Program-made: the position numbers and the translations under genes
Shown: positions 8,141-17,812 of the stretch, piece by piece
Numbering within the stretch: position 1 is the stretch's first letter
How the letters are laid out: each line of letters opens with the position of its first letter
Assembly: GCF_002950945.1 (NCBI RefSeq)
Contig: NZ_CP012673.1
Location: forward strand, 9,128,501 to 9,192,500
Length of the DNA: 64,000 nucleotides
Direction of reading: 5' to 3'
Source of the DNA: Sorangium cellulosum
GTDB lineage: Bacteria; Myxococcota_A; Polyangia; Polyangiales; Polyangiaceae
The notes under the pieces: model-generated
What the model was told of the DNA's origin: nothing
Database searches by the model: none
What the model saw: only the letters and a program-made list of their open reading frames with translations

Positions 8141-11100
8141 ATGAGCGAATCGTTCCAGAGCGACACGGCCACGACCCCGCCGGGGAAGCCCAGCCCGCGC
8201 GACGTGGTGACGGTCGACGAGCTGGCACGCCGCCCGACCCGGCAGCCCGACCACGCGGCCGAGAACCGGGCCCTGCTCGCCCTCGCCGCGGCGATGGCCG
8301 GACCCCCGCAGGGCGTCCTCCCGAAGCTCGTGTCGCTCGCCCTCGAGCTCTGCCGGGCCGACTCGGCGGGCGTCAGCCTGCTCGAGGAGGAAGACGGCCA
8401 CGAGGTGTTCCGCTGGCACGCCGTCACCGGGGCGTTCGCGCCGAACAACGGCGGCACGATGCCCCGGAACGCGAGCCCCTGCAGCATCGTGCTCGAGCGC
8501 AGCGCGACGCTCCTGTTCGCGCACCCCGCGCGCCAGTTCCCGTCGTCGCCCCCCGTGGAGCCGGAGATCGTGGAGGCGCTGACCGCCCCCTTCCACGACG
8601 GCGAACGACCGGTGGGCACGGTCTGGGCCCTCTCCCACTCCGACGAGCGGAAGTTCGACGCCGAGGACGCCCGGCTCCTCTCCAGCCTGACGCAGTTCGC
8701 CGCCACCGCCGCCCAGGCGCTCGCCCGGGCGCGCGACAGCAAGCGGACGGACGTGCTGCTCGACGGACAGAAGCAGGTCCTCGAGCGGGTCGCCCGCGGC
8801 GAGCCGCTCGAGGAGGTGCTGGCCGACCTGTGCCGCCTCGTCGAGCACCAGGCCGACGGCAAGGCGAAGGCCTCGATCCTCCTCGTCGACCCGGACGGCC
8901 GGCGGCTGCGGCACGGCGCGGCCCCGGGCCTGCCTGAAGCGTACAACCGGGCGATCGACGGGGTCGAGATGCGCCCGGACGTCGGCACCTGCTGCATCGC
9001 CGCGCACCGCCGGGAGGCCGTGGTCACGCCCGACATCGCCGCCGATGTCGCCTGGAGCGAGCTCCGCCACCTGCCGCTCGGCCTGGGGCTCAAGGCGGCC
9101 TGGTCCATGCCCATCCTCTCGGCCGCAGGGGACCTGCTCGGGACCTTCGGCACGTACTTCTTCGCGGCGCGGCGGCCGACGACCGCCGAGCGGCGCAACG
9201 TCGAGATCCTCGCCCGGACGGCGGCGATGGCGATCGAGCGGCGGCGCGCGGACGAGGCGCTCCGCGCCAGCGAGGGCCGGCACCGGTTCCTCGCCAACCT
9301 GGCCGCCGCCACCCAGCCGCTCGCCGACCCCGACGAGGTCATGGCCGTGACGGCGCGCCTGCTCGCCGAGCACCTCGGCGTGGACCGGTGCGCCTACGCG
9401 CAGGTGGAAGACGAGTCCATCTACGTCATCACGGGCGACCACACGCGGGGCGTCCCGAGCATCGTCGGGAGGTGGCCGGTCGCCGCCTTCGGGCCCGAGG
9501 TCGAGCGGTGCATGCTCGCCAACGAGCCGTACGTGATCGACGACGTGGACGCCGACCCGCGCGCCGGGCAAGAGCTCGCGGCGTACCGGGCGACGATGAT
9601 CCAGGCGGTCATCTGCGTGCCGCTGCACAAGGACGGCAAGTTCACGGCGGCGATGGCGGTCCACCAGAAGACGCCGCGGCACTGGACCGCCGAGGAGGTC
9701 GAGCTCGTCCTGCTCGTCGTGGACCGGTGCTGGGAGGCCATCGAGCGCGCCCGCGCCGCCCGGGACCTGCTGGAGCGGGACGAGCGGCTCGACTACGCGG
9801 TCCGGCTGTCCGGGGTCGGGTTCTGGCACTGCGATCTGCCGTTCGACGAGCTGCTCTGGGACGAGCGGACCAAGGAGCACTTCTGGTTCCCGCCGGACGC
9901 CAGGGTGACCATCGACATGTTCTACGATCGCATCCACCCCGACGACCGGGAGCCGACCCGGCGGGCCATCGACACGTCGGTCCGCGACCGGGTCGGGTAC
10001 GACGTGGACTACCGGACGGTCGATCCGGCCACGGCGGCGATCAAGTGGGTCCGGGCCCTGGGCGGCGCCGCCTACGCGCCCGACGGCACGCCGCGGCGGT
10101 TCGACGGGGTGACGGTCGACGTGACCGCGCGCAAGGTCGACGAGGAGCAGCTCGCGCGGCTGCTCGAGCGGGAGCGGGAGCAGCGCCGCCTGCTCAAGGA
10201 GGTGGCCGACGCGGCGCTCACGATCCACGCGGCCGGATCCCGGGACAGCGTGCTCCGGGTCGTCGCCGAGGAGGCGCGGCGGATCCTCGGGGCGCACCTG
10301 GCGCTCACCAGCCTGACCACCGGGGACGACTGCGCGCAGGCGATCACCACCACGTCCGTGTCCGGGAAGTACACGCGCTGGCGCGGCGACGGCGCCCCGA
10401 TGACCGGCGAGGGCCTGGCCGCGGTGGTCTGCCGGACGAACCGGCCGATGCGGCTCACCCAGGCCGAGCTGGAGGCCCATCCGGCGTGGCAGGGCCCGAG
10501 CGGCGAGGGCGACCGGCTCCGGCCGCTGCGGGGGTGGCTGGCCGCGCCGTTCATCGACCGGGGCGGGAAGAACCTCGGCCTCGTCCAGCTCTCCGACCGG
10601 TGCGAGGGGGAGTTCACCGAGGACGACGAGGCGATCCTCGTCCAGCTCGCCCACATCGCGTGTGTCGCGCTCGAGAACGCCCGGCTCTACGACGAGCTCC
10701 GCGATCAGGACCGGCGGAAGGACGAGTTCCTGGCGACGCTCGCCCACGAGCTGCGCAACCCGCTCGCCCCGATCCGGACGGGGCTCGAGGTGCTCCGGAT
10801 CACGGGGGACGGGGATCAGGGCCGGAAGACGCGGGAGATGATGGAGCGGCAGGTCGGGCACATGGTCCGGCTGGTCGACGATCTGCTCGACGTGTCCCGG
10901 ATCACGCGCGGGAAGGTGGAGCTGCGGCGGGAGCGGGTCGAGCTCCGGGCGGTCCTGAACAGCGCGCTGGAGACCAGCCGGCCGCTGATCGAGGCGGCCG
11001 GGCACGAGCTCGCGATCCGGCTGCCGGCGGAGCCTCTCGCGCTCGACGCGGACCCGACCCGGCTGGCCCAGGTGTTCGCCAACCTGTTCAACAACGCGAC

Positions 11101-11830
11101 CAAGTACACGCCCGCGGGCGGTCAGATCCGGCTCGTGGCGCAGCGGGACGGGGGCGAGGTGGTCGTGCGGGTGGCGGACACGGGGGTCGGCATCCCGGCC
11201 GACATGCTGCCGAAGGTGTTCGACATGTTCACGCAGGTGGGCCGCTCGATCGACCGGGCGCAGGGCGGGCTGGGGATCGGGCTCACGCTGGTGCGGCGGC
11301 TGGTCGAGCTGCACGGGGGGACGATCCACGCCGAGAGCGAGGGGCCCGGCCGGGGGTCGACGTTCCTCGTGCGGCTGCCGCTCGCCGCGACCGAGCGGGC
11401 CGCGACCGCGGCGCCGCCGTCCGGGAGGCCGGCGGTGGAGGGCCACGCGGCGGGGCTCCGCGTGCTCGTCGTGGACGACAACGTCGACGGGGCGGAGAGC
11501 CTGGCCGCGCTCCTCTGCGTCTCGGGGCACGACGTCCGGACCGTCCACACCGGTCCCCAGGCGCTGGTCGCCGCCCGGGAGTTCGGTCCGGGCATCGTGT
11601 TCCTGGACATCGGCCTGCCGGGCATGAACGGGTACGAGGTGGCCCGCCGGCTGCGGGCGGAGCCGGACTTCGCCGGGCTCGTCGTCGTGGCGCTGACCGG
11701 CTGGGGGACGGAGGAGGATCGGCGGCAGACCCGGCAGGCGGGGTTCGATCACCACCTGACCAAGCCGGTGGACACGGCGGAAGTGCACCGGCTGATCGCG
11801 CTCGTCGCGGCCCGGTCGCGGGGCGGCTAG
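8141..11830 (+). CDS. Multi-GAF/PAS hybrid sensor histidine kinase with C-terminal receiver
   Basis: A 1229-residue cytoplasmic two-component sensor with no membrane segment. In order: GAF-like domains at about 40-205, 215-365 and 385-540, a PAS domain (about 550-670, ending in a PAC-like DGVTVDVTARK), a further GAF domain (about 690-845), a HisKA domain with phospho-acceptor H869 in LAHELRNPLAP, an HATPase with N-box FNNATKYTP and G-boxes DTGVGIP and GLGIGL, then a receiver with D1156 (VFLDIGLPGMNGYE). The stacked GAF domains suggest small-molecule, redox or light sensing. I chose ATG 8141 (MSESFQSD) over GTG 8135. No partner response regulator is adjacent, so the attached receiver may pass phosphate to a distant Hpt protein. 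Confidence 0.9.
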   Translation: MSESFQSDTATTPPGKPSPRDVVTVDELARRPTRQPDHAAENRALLALAAAMAGPPQGVLPKLVSLALELCRADSAGVSLLEEEDGHEVFRWHAVTGAFAPNNGGTMPRNASPCSIVLERSATLLFAHPARQFPSSPPVEPEIVEALTAPFHDGERPVGTVWALSHSDERKFDAEDARLLSSLTQFAATAAQALARARDSKRTDVLLDGQKQVLERVARGEPLEEVLADLCRLVEHQADGKAKASILLVDPDGRRLRHGAAPGLPEAYNRAIDGVEMRPDVGTCCIAAHRREAVVTPDIAADVAWSELRHLPLGLGLKAAWSMPILSAAGDLLGTFGTYFFAARRPTTAERRNVEILARTAAMAIERRRADEALRASEGRHRFLANLAAATQPLADPDEVMAVTARLLAEHLGVDRCAYAQVEDESIYVITGDHTRGVPSIVGRWPVAAFGPEVERCMLANEPYVIDDVDADPRAGQELAAYRATMIQAVICVPLHKDGKFTAAMAVHQKTPRHWTAEEVELVLLVVDRCWEAIERARAARDLLERDERLDYAVRLSGVGFWHCDLPFDELLWDERTKEHFWFPPDARVTIDMFYDRIHPDDREPTRRAIDTSVRDRVGYDVDYRTVDPATAAIKWVRALGGAAYAPDGTPRRFDGVTVDVTARKVDEEQLARLLEREREQRRLLKEVADAALTIHAAGSRDSVLRVVAEEARRILGAHLALTSLTTGDDCAQAITTTSVSGKYTRWRGDGAPMTGEGLAAVVCRTNRPMRLTQAELEAHPAWQGPSGEGDRLRPLRGWLAAPFIDRGGKNLGLVQLSDRCEGEFTEDDEAILVQLAHIACVALENARLYDELRDQDRRKDEFLATLAHELRNPLAPIRTGLEVLRITGDGDQGRKTREMMERQVGHMVRLVDDLLDVSRITRGKVELRRERVELRAVLNSALETSRPLIEAAGHELAIRLPAEPLALDADPTRLAQVFANLFNNATKYTPAGGQIRLVAQRDGGEVVVRVADTGVGIPADMLPKVFDMFTQVGRSIDRAQGGLGIGLTLVRRLVELHGGTIHAESEGPGRGSTFLVRLPLAATERAATAAPPSGRPAVEGHAAGLRVLVVDDNVDGAESLAALLCVSGHDVRTVHTGPQALVAAREFGPGIVFLDIGLPGMNGYEVARRLRAEPDFAGLVVVALTGWGTEEDRRQTRQAGFDHHLTKPVDTAEVHRLIALVAARSRGG

Positions 11831-11860
11831 AACACCGATCACGTTGAGGAACGAGAGATG

Positions 11861-11939
11861 AACCGCCAAGGCGCCAAGGGCGCCAAGGGCGCCAAGATAT
11901 TTTCTTCTCCTTCTTGGCGTCCTTGGCGCCTTGGCGGTT
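11861..11939. repeat. CCAAGG-type inverted repeat between convergent genes (copy 1)
   Basis: The left arm begins AACCGCCAAGGCGCCAAGG and repeats a nine-base unit (GCGCCAAGG). The right arm is its complement (TTGGCG units ending GGCGGTT). A short AT/pyrimidine loop (ATATTTTCTTCTCC) separates them. The left arm carries one extra unit. It lies between the 3' ends of the hybrid kinase and the Uma2 gene, so it may act as a bidirectional terminator or be a dispersed REP-like element. A sister copy is at 53979-54063, also between converging genes. Confidence 0.85.
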
Positions 11940-11987
11940 CGAAAATCTGCTCGTTTCAGACGGGTTCAACCCGTTTGTCGCTCTAGG

Positions 11988-12578
11988 TCACTCAGCCTGT
12001 TCGCCGACCTCGAACACCTTCCGGTACATCTCGTCGACGGCGAGCACGCAGCGGAGGGACGCGATCTCGACGCGGTCGCCCGCGCGGAGCACGCGCAGAT
12101 TCCAGGAGCCGTCGGCCTGCCGGACGAAGTGCTCGACCAGGATCTTGTGCTGCGCCACGAGGATGTACTCCTTGAACGAGGGAATCGAGCGATAGTGCTC
12201 GAATTTGTCGCCGCGGTCGTAAGCCTCGGTGGATTCAGACAGGACCTCGAAGATCACCTCCGGGTTGGTGAGTGTGTCCGCGTGGCGGTCATCGAACTCG
12301 GGGCGCTGGCAGAGCGCGGAGGCGTCCGGGTAGGTGTAGACCCCCGTGGCCGGGATCTTCACCCGCATGTCCGAGGGGTACGCCTCGCAGGGCCGATCCA
12401 GGAGCGCGTTGCCGAGCAGGCGGACGATGTTCCCGACGAGGAGGTTGTGCTCGCGGCTGCCTCCCGCCATCGCGAACACCGCCCCGCGATAAAACTCGTG
12501 CTTTTCCGGCTGTGCTCGCTCCCAGGCCAAGTACTCCTCGGGCGTCCAGCGCTTCGTCTCGACCGCCTGCGCGCTCAC
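11988..12578 (-). CDS. Uma2 family (DUF820) predicted PD-(D/E)XK nuclease-fold protein
   Basis: A protein of about 196 residues with the DUF820/Uma2 core: RWTPEEYLAWE at the N-terminus, HEFYRGAVFAMAGGSREHN, the acidic strand YPDASALC and the strand NPEVIFEVLSEST, which carry the nuclease-type acidic residues. These are scattered in large numbers through myxobacterial and cyanobacterial genomes and their cellular role is unknown. The open frame extends 51 codons further upstream, but that part is Arg/Pro-rich and covers a GC-rich repeat, so I place the start at GTG 12578 (VSAQAVETK). The nearest upstream gene on this strand is the ferritin-like gene, about 320 bases away. Confidence 0.72.
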   Translation of the reverse strand: MSAQAVETKRWTPEEYLAWERAQPEKHEFYRGAVFAMAGGSREHNLLVGNIVRLLGNALLDRPCEAYPSDMRVKIPATGVYTYPDASALCQRPEFDDRHADTLTNPEVIFEVLSESTEAYDRGDKFEHYRSIPSFKEYILVAQHKILVEHFVRQADGSWNLRVLRAGDRVEIASLRCVLAVDEMYRKVFEVGEQAE

Positions 12579-12692
12579 CCGCCTGTTGTACACCGCAGAC
12601 GAGGCGCGCCGCCACCGGCCGCGCCGCTGGCCTGCCCTCCGCCGACATGTTTCTCCAGGTCGGCCGCTCGATTGGCCGGGCCCGGGTCGAAC

Positions 12693-12768
12693 AGGGAGGC
12701 GGGGAGACGGGGAGGCGGGGTTAGACGCCACGAGTTAGCACCCCTCCACCCCGTCTCCCTGCCTCCCT
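12693..12768. repeat. GC-rich inverted repeat (GGGAGGCGGGGAGAC type)
   Basis: The left arm at 12693-12722 (AGGGAGGCGGGGAGACGGGG...) pairs with the right arm at 12739-12768 (...CCCCGTCTCCCTGCCTCCCT) with a few mismatches and a loop of about 16 bases. It lies downstream of the ferritin-like gene and upstream of the Uma2 start, so it could terminate the former. There is no T-run, so it is not a classic intrinsic terminator; a dispersed element is equally possible. Confidence 0.6.
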
Positions 12769-12902
12769 CTGGGACCCTCCGGGCAAACTTACGTCCACCT
12801 CCGGTGAGCGCGCAGCGGGCCGCTAGCCACGGTGAGGCATCCACCGGCAGTCCGGGACATCCGCCGCGTTCTCCCGCTTGCGCTGCCGGGGAGGCGCTGC
12901 GG

Positions 12903-13496
12903 TCAGGCCACCTCGGCGAGCGTCGAGGGCAGCTCCGGGAGCTCCCAGCCGCGCGTCCGGATCTCCTCGGTGATCCAGCGGATGTGGCGCCGTTCGTCCT
13001 GCCAGTTCGCCTCGACCAGCTGCCGGAGCTCCTCGGGCAGCTCGCCCGCCAGCGCGGAGGCGTACGCGTCGTTCGTGAGCTCCTCGTTGCCGCGCATGGC
13101 GACGAGCGCCGTGCGATCTTCCCGCGCCGACAGCTCGGTGTAGCGCAGGATGGACACGCCGCGCTCGTCGGGCTGCCCGGGCGGCTCCACGCCGAGCGCC
13201 CTGGAGAGGTCGCGCACGTGCCGTTCGTGGTCCTGGCGGAACGAGTCCAGCTGCTTCTTGATGTCCGGCGCGCGACAGGCGCGGAGCGCCACGGCATAGG
13301 CCTCGACGGCCGCCATGTCGAGCAGGAGCAGCGCGGTGAGCGGCTCCAGGGCGGGCCCGCCGGCCGCGCCGGCTTCCGCCTGCTCGCCCGGCGAGCCCTG
13401 CTGTTCCATGGCGCCAGCGGCGTCGAGCTCTTCCTGTCCAGCGGCCCCAGCCTTGTTTGGATCTTTCTGCGCCTCGCGGGATGATGTCTTGGCCAT
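12903..13496 (-). CDS. Ferritin-like four-helix-bundle protein
   Basis: A 197-residue protein. The first 55 residues are a Lys/Gln/Ala/Glu-rich disordered tail. After that come helices with the metal-binding layout of ferritin-like proteins: LLDMAAVEAYAVAL, a DHERHVRDL (E-x-x-H) helix, NEELTNDAYASAL and DERRHIRWI (a second E-x-x-H). This is the pattern of the DUF2383/PA2169-type bundles, likely a diiron or stress-linked protein rather than an iron-storage cage. The start ATG 13496 is fixed by a strong AAGGAGG site at 13502-13508 on this strand. Function is not known; the region upstream is a long gene-poor stretch. Confidence 0.68.
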   Translation of the reverse strand: MAKTSSREAQKDPNKAGAAGQEELDAAGAMEQQGSPGEQAEAGAAGGPALEPLTALLLLDMAAVEAYAVALRACRAPDIKKQLDSFRQDHERHVRDLSRALGVEPPGQPDERGVSILRYTELSAREDRTALVAMRGNEELTNDAYASALAGELPEELRQLVEANWQDERRHIRWITEEIRTRGWELPELPSTLAEVA

Positions 13497-14707
13497 CTCG
13501 AACCTCCTTCGGCGAAAGCCTGTAAAGCCGCCCGTGGCCCATCGGAAGGTGGTGCGGTCGCGAAGGTCGATTTTCTCCCGGTGCCTGCGCATTCCGGTTC
13601 ATCGCCTTTCTTTCCATGCGTTCGAGCGCGGCAATTTTGCTGGAGCGGAGACGTCGCCTGGTCGTCCGGCATCGCGCCGCCCGTGCGAGCGCGCCCGTAC
13701 GGCGCCGCGTGCAGGCCGCGTCGTCATGTCCATGCCAGCCGCGACGCGAGCACGAGCGTGGAAGGGTGATGTTCATCTGGCGCGCCCTCATTGGAGGGCA
13801 GCATCCTGCTGCTGCTGCGAATCAAGCCGCTGTCCTGCTACCCCGGCGAAGGGCACACGCGGCGAGCGACGTGTTGAGCTGATGCGTGTCGCGTGATGCC
13901 CGACGATCTCCTACACCGAAATCGTAATACACATCACAACAACCGCTCCGTAAAAAAACGACGCGACCACGGTCGATCGCGTGAAGGACCAGCGAGCTCA
14001 CCAGCATCCAGGGGGCATGCGGTTCTGCTCGACGATCCTGGCCCAGCGTCCGGCGCCCTCGGCCTGGGTCGTCCGCCCTCCCCGGCCGGCCTCCGACGTC
14101 GACCACGCGTCGGGCGCGAGCACCCGCTCGACCTCTCTCACCCCGAGCGCGACGGCCGCGGCGCGCGCTTCGCGTCACCCACCACGCTCCGGAGCACCAG
14201 CGGCGAACCGATCGTGATCTCCCCATAACCGCATCACCGCTCTGCCCCGCCCGCGGCGCCCGGCGAGCGCGCGGTGCACCCGTGCAGGCGAATCCACGGA
14301 CCGCTCCGGCGCGGCGCCGACATCGCTCATTTTGTGGACCGACCCAGGAGACATCGCCGCGGCGCGCTCGCCATGAACAAGACATCTCGCGAGAGATGTT
14401 AGTGCTTGCCCTGACACTAAATCTAATTAATATTCCTGTCGCGCTCGGCGCCGGCTCATCCCCCGAGGGAGCCGCGCGCGAGCAGGTCGTCTCAAGATCG
14501 TCAACGCGACGAGCCGATGAGGCCATGTTGTCATGACAGCGTGGCCGGCGGCGGCGCATGCCCAGGAACGGGCGAGCGCGCCCGATCGGCTCGTCGGGCA
14601 GGGCGCGGCGTTCTCCCGCGCTCGCCTGGACTCCGTGTCTCTTCGTTCGTGAGCGCGCGCCCGCCGACGGGCGCGGCGCGTCAACGTGGCCGTTTCCTGG
14701 AGGTTTC
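13497..14707. other. Gene-poor 1.2-kb stretch with AT-rich islands
   Basis: I see no convincing gene. Open frames here are Arg/Ala/Pro-rich without domain signals or ribosome sites. Two short AT-rich islands stand out from the GC-rich background: about 13905-13960 (containing seven consecutive A) and about 14405-14435. The second holds a plausible promoter. The rest may be a long leader for the lipoprotein gene at 14708, a non-coding RNA region, or decayed DNA. Confidence 0.5.
14406..14433 (+). promoter_or_regulatory. Candidate sigma-70-type promoter upstream of the CxxCH lipoprotein
   Basis: TTGCCC at 14406-14411 and TAATAT at 14428-14433, 16 bases apart, in an AT-rich island. If real it would leave a leader of about 270 bases before ATG 14708. 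Prediction from sequence only. Confidence 0.35.
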
Positions 14708-16801
14708 ATGCTGTCCAATCGCTCGAGCTCGAACATCCCCGTGCGCACTTCGTCTGGTCTCGGCTCCGCTTTCGCGTGGCGGAGGGCGCGGCACGCCGCG
14801 CTGGCCGCGCTCGCGCTCCTGCCCGCTGCGTGCGTGGACTTCGATCCGGGCGACGGCGCTCTCGACGATCCCAGCGAGCTGGCCGAGCTCTCGGACGGCG
14901 AGATCGGCGAGGCCTCCCAGGAGCTCGCCACGCTGCCGTTCCCGATCGATCGGCGAAAGTCGCTCATCGTCACGGACGTCGACATCGTGTCCCAGTTCTC
15001 GCTGCAGCAGGTGCTGCAGCAGCTCATCACCCAGTCGGGCGTCAGCGGCCTGACGCCCCTCACGCTGTTCCAGCGGTTCATGGACACCCACCGGACCACC
15101 GCGACCGGGGTCTTCCCCTCCGTCCAGCACTGCGACACCGTGCCGGCCAACACCGCCGATATCTACCCCCCCGGCTCCTCGAACCCGGCGGAGCAGCCCA
15201 CCGGCTCGACCAACGGGTGGCCGGTCCTCTGCCCGCGCCCCGTGGGGGACGAGGCCACGAGCAATCCTTTCGCCGATCCCAACGCCGCCAGCGCGTACAT
15301 GGCCACGACCCTGTCGAACCGCTTCGACCTCGCCCCGCCGGACGGCTCCAACTGCGGTGAGTACCGGATCGTCTTCGCGAGGAAAGGCGGCCACCCCGAT
15401 ACGAACGGCCTCCAGCGGAACTTCATCATCTTCGAGGCCCGGCTGCCCAACCCGAACCCGAGCCAGGGCCGGGCAGCGTGCCTCCCGGTGGCCCAGTTCT
15501 GGCTGAACCAGTCGGACCCCGCGAAGAGCGTGACGACGCGGAAGAACGAGCTCCTGAACTTCTACTTCAACGGCCTCTCCGGGTTCCAGCCCGTCGTCCA
15601 CATCGACCATTACGGCCACGCGGCGGGACCGGACCACGGCCAGATCCGGACCAACGAGTTCCTGAACGGCACGGCGCCGCCCCTGGCCTGGTCGCTCCGG
15701 GAGTTCAGGCTCATCCACGGCACGAGCGGCAGCCCCTCGCTGAACGTCGTCCCGTCCTTCGTCAAGGACAACCCTGCCGCGAGGCTCTTCTCGCCGGCCG
15801 CGTCGAGCGATACGCGGGTCACGAGCTTCCGGAGCACCGTCTTCCCGAACGTGGTGGAGCGGCTCGCCGCCACCGACGACATCAACCGCTTCAATTACCC
15901 GTCAGCCCTGCCCGACTCCATCAACGCGGGCGAGAGCCTGATGATTCCCTTCCAGAACAACTACCTGAACGCGCTCGGCACCGGGACGTCGACCCTGCGG
16001 ACCAACATCGCGAACAAGCTGACCGCCCTGGGCAGCAACCTGTCCGGCACGGCCGGCAACCTGTCCGTGGACCAGGTCGTGGCCCGCGCCCAGACCCTCG
16101 CCTGCTCCGGGTGCCACGAGCCGCAGGAGCGCGACGGCTCCGCGTCGAGCGCCTTCGATGTCGGCGCGCCGAGCCCCTTCCCGAACACGCTCGTCTTCAC
16201 CCATACCTCCGAGAAGACGGAGCCGATCAACTCGAGCAACCCGACCGGCCCGCAGCGCTTCATCATCTCGCCGGCCCTCATCAACGTGTTCCTCCCGTTC
16301 CGCGAGCAGGTGCTGACCGATTACCTCCTCAACAACACGACCCTCGGCTTCGAGAAGCCGGGCGCGTGGACCTCGCCGCAGGGCCTGCTCGCGGTCCACA
16401 CGGGCCGGGTGACGGAGGGCATCTCGTCGCTGGAGGTCCGGACGCCGGCGTCGTTCAACGCCATCGTCAGCCCGAACTTCAGCACCGCGGGGCTCACGCC
16501 GGTGGGCAACAAGGTCAAGCTCGATCTCTTCATCTCGAAGGCGCAGCCGAACCCGAGCTGGGTCGGCACCATCGAGGCGCTGATCTCGATCCCGTCCGCC
16601 GGCATCAGCAACCAGTGGATCGGGAACGTCGTGCTCAACAGCCTCACCCGGGGCGGGTTCAACGTCATCTCGTTCTCGCTCCCGTCGGCCACCATCACCG
16701 CGCTCAACGCGGCGCCGAGCGACGTGAAGCTGCAGTTCAACCTGAACGTCACCCCGAACTCCGGCCCGTACTACCTGGACAAGGTCCGGCTCGAGAACTG
16801 A
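14708..16801 (+). CDS. Lipoprotein with a c-type haem-like CxxCH motif and C-terminal beta-sandwich
   Basis: A 697-residue exported protein in no family I can name. The signal peptide ends at LLPAACVDF, a lipobox, so it is probably anchored in the outer envelope. A single CSGCH motif at C466/C469/H470 could bind one covalent haem, or be a structural remnant. The region before it is about 440 residues without a recognised fold, rich in Asn and Pro. The last 135 residues (from about GAWTSPQGLL to YYLDKVRLEN) look like a carbohydrate-binding jelly-roll, ending with the typical YYLDKVRL strand. The start ATG 14708 has GGAGG at 14699-14703. A carbohydrate-linked redox role is conceivable but unproven. 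Confidence 0.6.
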   Translation: MLSNRSSSNIPVRTSSGLGSAFAWRRARHAALAALALLPAACVDFDPGDGALDDPSELAELSDGEIGEASQELATLPFPIDRRKSLIVTDVDIVSQFSLQQVLQQLITQSGVSGLTPLTLFQRFMDTHRTTATGVFPSVQHCDTVPANTADIYPPGSSNPAEQPTGSTNGWPVLCPRPVGDEATSNPFADPNAASAYMATTLSNRFDLAPPDGSNCGEYRIVFARKGGHPDTNGLQRNFIIFEARLPNPNPSQGRAACLPVAQFWLNQSDPAKSVTTRKNELLNFYFNGLSGFQPVVHIDHYGHAAGPDHGQIRTNEFLNGTAPPLAWSLREFRLIHGTSGSPSLNVVPSFVKDNPAARLFSPAASSDTRVTSFRSTVFPNVVERLAATDDINRFNYPSALPDSINAGESLMIPFQNNYLNALGTGTSTLRTNIANKLTALGSNLSGTAGNLSVDQVVARAQTLACSGCHEPQERDGSASSAFDVGAPSPFPNTLVFTHTSEKTEPINSSNPTGPQRFIISPALINVFLPFREQVLTDYLLNNTTLGFEKPGAWTSPQGLLAVHTGRVTEGISSLEVRTPASFNAIVSPNFSTAGLTPVGNKVKLDLFISKAQPNPSWVGTIEALISIPSAGISNQWIGNVVLNSLTRGGFNVISFSLPSATITALNAAPSDVKLQFNLNVTPNSGPYYLDKVRLEN

Positions 16802-17089
16802 GCCTCGTCGCGATCGCAAGCGTCGTCCCCGAGCGCCGATGACCGGCGCTCGGGGACTCCGGGGGGAATGGGCGCCGCCGGCTGGCAGGCGTCCGCAGAC
16901 GCCTCCTGCCGGGTGAAGCCGACCCGCTCGGGTCGGAGCGCCGCGTCGAGATCCCGCTCGACCGCGAGCCGTTCACAGACAGAAAACCCCGCCGATCCGA
17001 TCGAAACCCCCGCCCTGCCGAGGCTGCCCGAAGGGCGGTACTCCTTGATGCAGGCGGCCCGGGCGACCGTCCGCCGAGGAGAAGACGTG

Positions 17090-17812
17090 ATGAAGACGGA
17101 CGAGCACGGGAAACACGCGGTGAACTTCGGGCGCGAGCGCGCATTGAGCTACGACGGCCAGGTGCACCGCTTCTGGCCGGGTTATGGCGTCATGCAGCAG
17201 GTCATCGCCGAGGTGATGGTCGCGGCGCTCCCCGACAAGGAGGCCGCGTCGCTGCTGATCGTCGGCGTCGGGACCGGGAGCGAGGTGAAGCCGCTCGCGC
17301 GCTACGCGGGGGCCGGCGTTCGTTTCACGGGCGTCGACCCCTCGCCGGAGATGCTCGCCGTCGCGAGAGAGAAGCTCGCGGCGGAAGGCCTGCTCGAGCG
17401 GACGAGCCTGCATGCCTGCGAGCTGCGCGATCTCGCGCGCGGGCCCTTGTTCGACGGCGCCCAGATGCTCGGCGTCCTGCACCACGTCCCGGGCGATGAG
17501 GCGCGCCTCGGGCTCTTGCGGGAGGTCGCCGGGCGCCTGAAGCCGGGGGCGCCCTTCGTGCTCGGCTGTCGGACGGGAGACGATCCGCTGCTGAGGGCCG
17601 TCGAGGACCGGCGGGCCCTCGCGGAGGGGGTGCCGCCCGAGGCGGCGGAGCAACGACGGAAGGCCATGGCGTCGTTGAAGGTGCCGGCCTCGGAGGCCGA
17701 GGTCTTCGCGCTCCTGGCCCAGGCAGGCTTCATTGCGCCTCGCCTGATCTTCTGCGAGCTGCACCTCAAGACCTGGGTGACGCGCTACGAGCCCTCCACG
17801 CTCGGCGCGTGA
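17090..17812 (+). CDS. Class I SAM-dependent methyltransferase
   Basis: A 240-residue Rossmann methyltransferase. Motif I is LLIVGVGTGSEVKPLA, the acidic residue that binds the ribose is in FTGVDPSPEMLAVA, and the post-motif strand LFDGAQMLGVLHHV fits the family. C-terminal FILGC-type strand (PFVLGCRTGDD) and YEPST end complete the fold. The open frame extends 74 codons upstream, but a GAGGAGAAG site at 17076-17084 points to ATG 17090 (MKTDEHG). The substrate cannot be told. The gene follows the CxxCH lipoprotein by 288 bases, with no evidence of an operon. Confidence 0.8.
   Translation: MKTDEHGKHAVNFGRERALSYDGQVHRFWPGYGVMQQVIAEVMVAALPDKEAASLLIVGVGTGSEVKPLARYAGAGVRFTGVDPSPEMLAVAREKLAAEGLLERTSLHACELRDLARGPLFDGAQMLGVLHHVPGDEARLGLLREVAGRLKPGAPFVLGCRTGDDPLLRAVEDRRALAEGVPPEAAEQRRKAMASLKVPASEAEVFALLAQAGFIAPRLIFCELHLKTWVTRYEPSTLGA

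Noticed and set aside
6335..11869. Very long minus-strand open frame (over 1800 codons) across asd and the hybrid kinase
   Set aside because: It is Arg/Pro/Gly-rich without domains and mirrors two well-supported plus-strand genes; such shadows are usual at this GC content.
11861..11939. CCAAGG repeats considered as a CRISPR array
   Set aside because: The unit is nine bases, has no spacers, and the block folds as a single inverted repeat.
14708..16801. Calling the CxxCH lipoprotein a cytochrome c
   Set aside because: There is a single motif, no axial-ligand context could be recognised, and the rest of the chain matches no cytochrome family.
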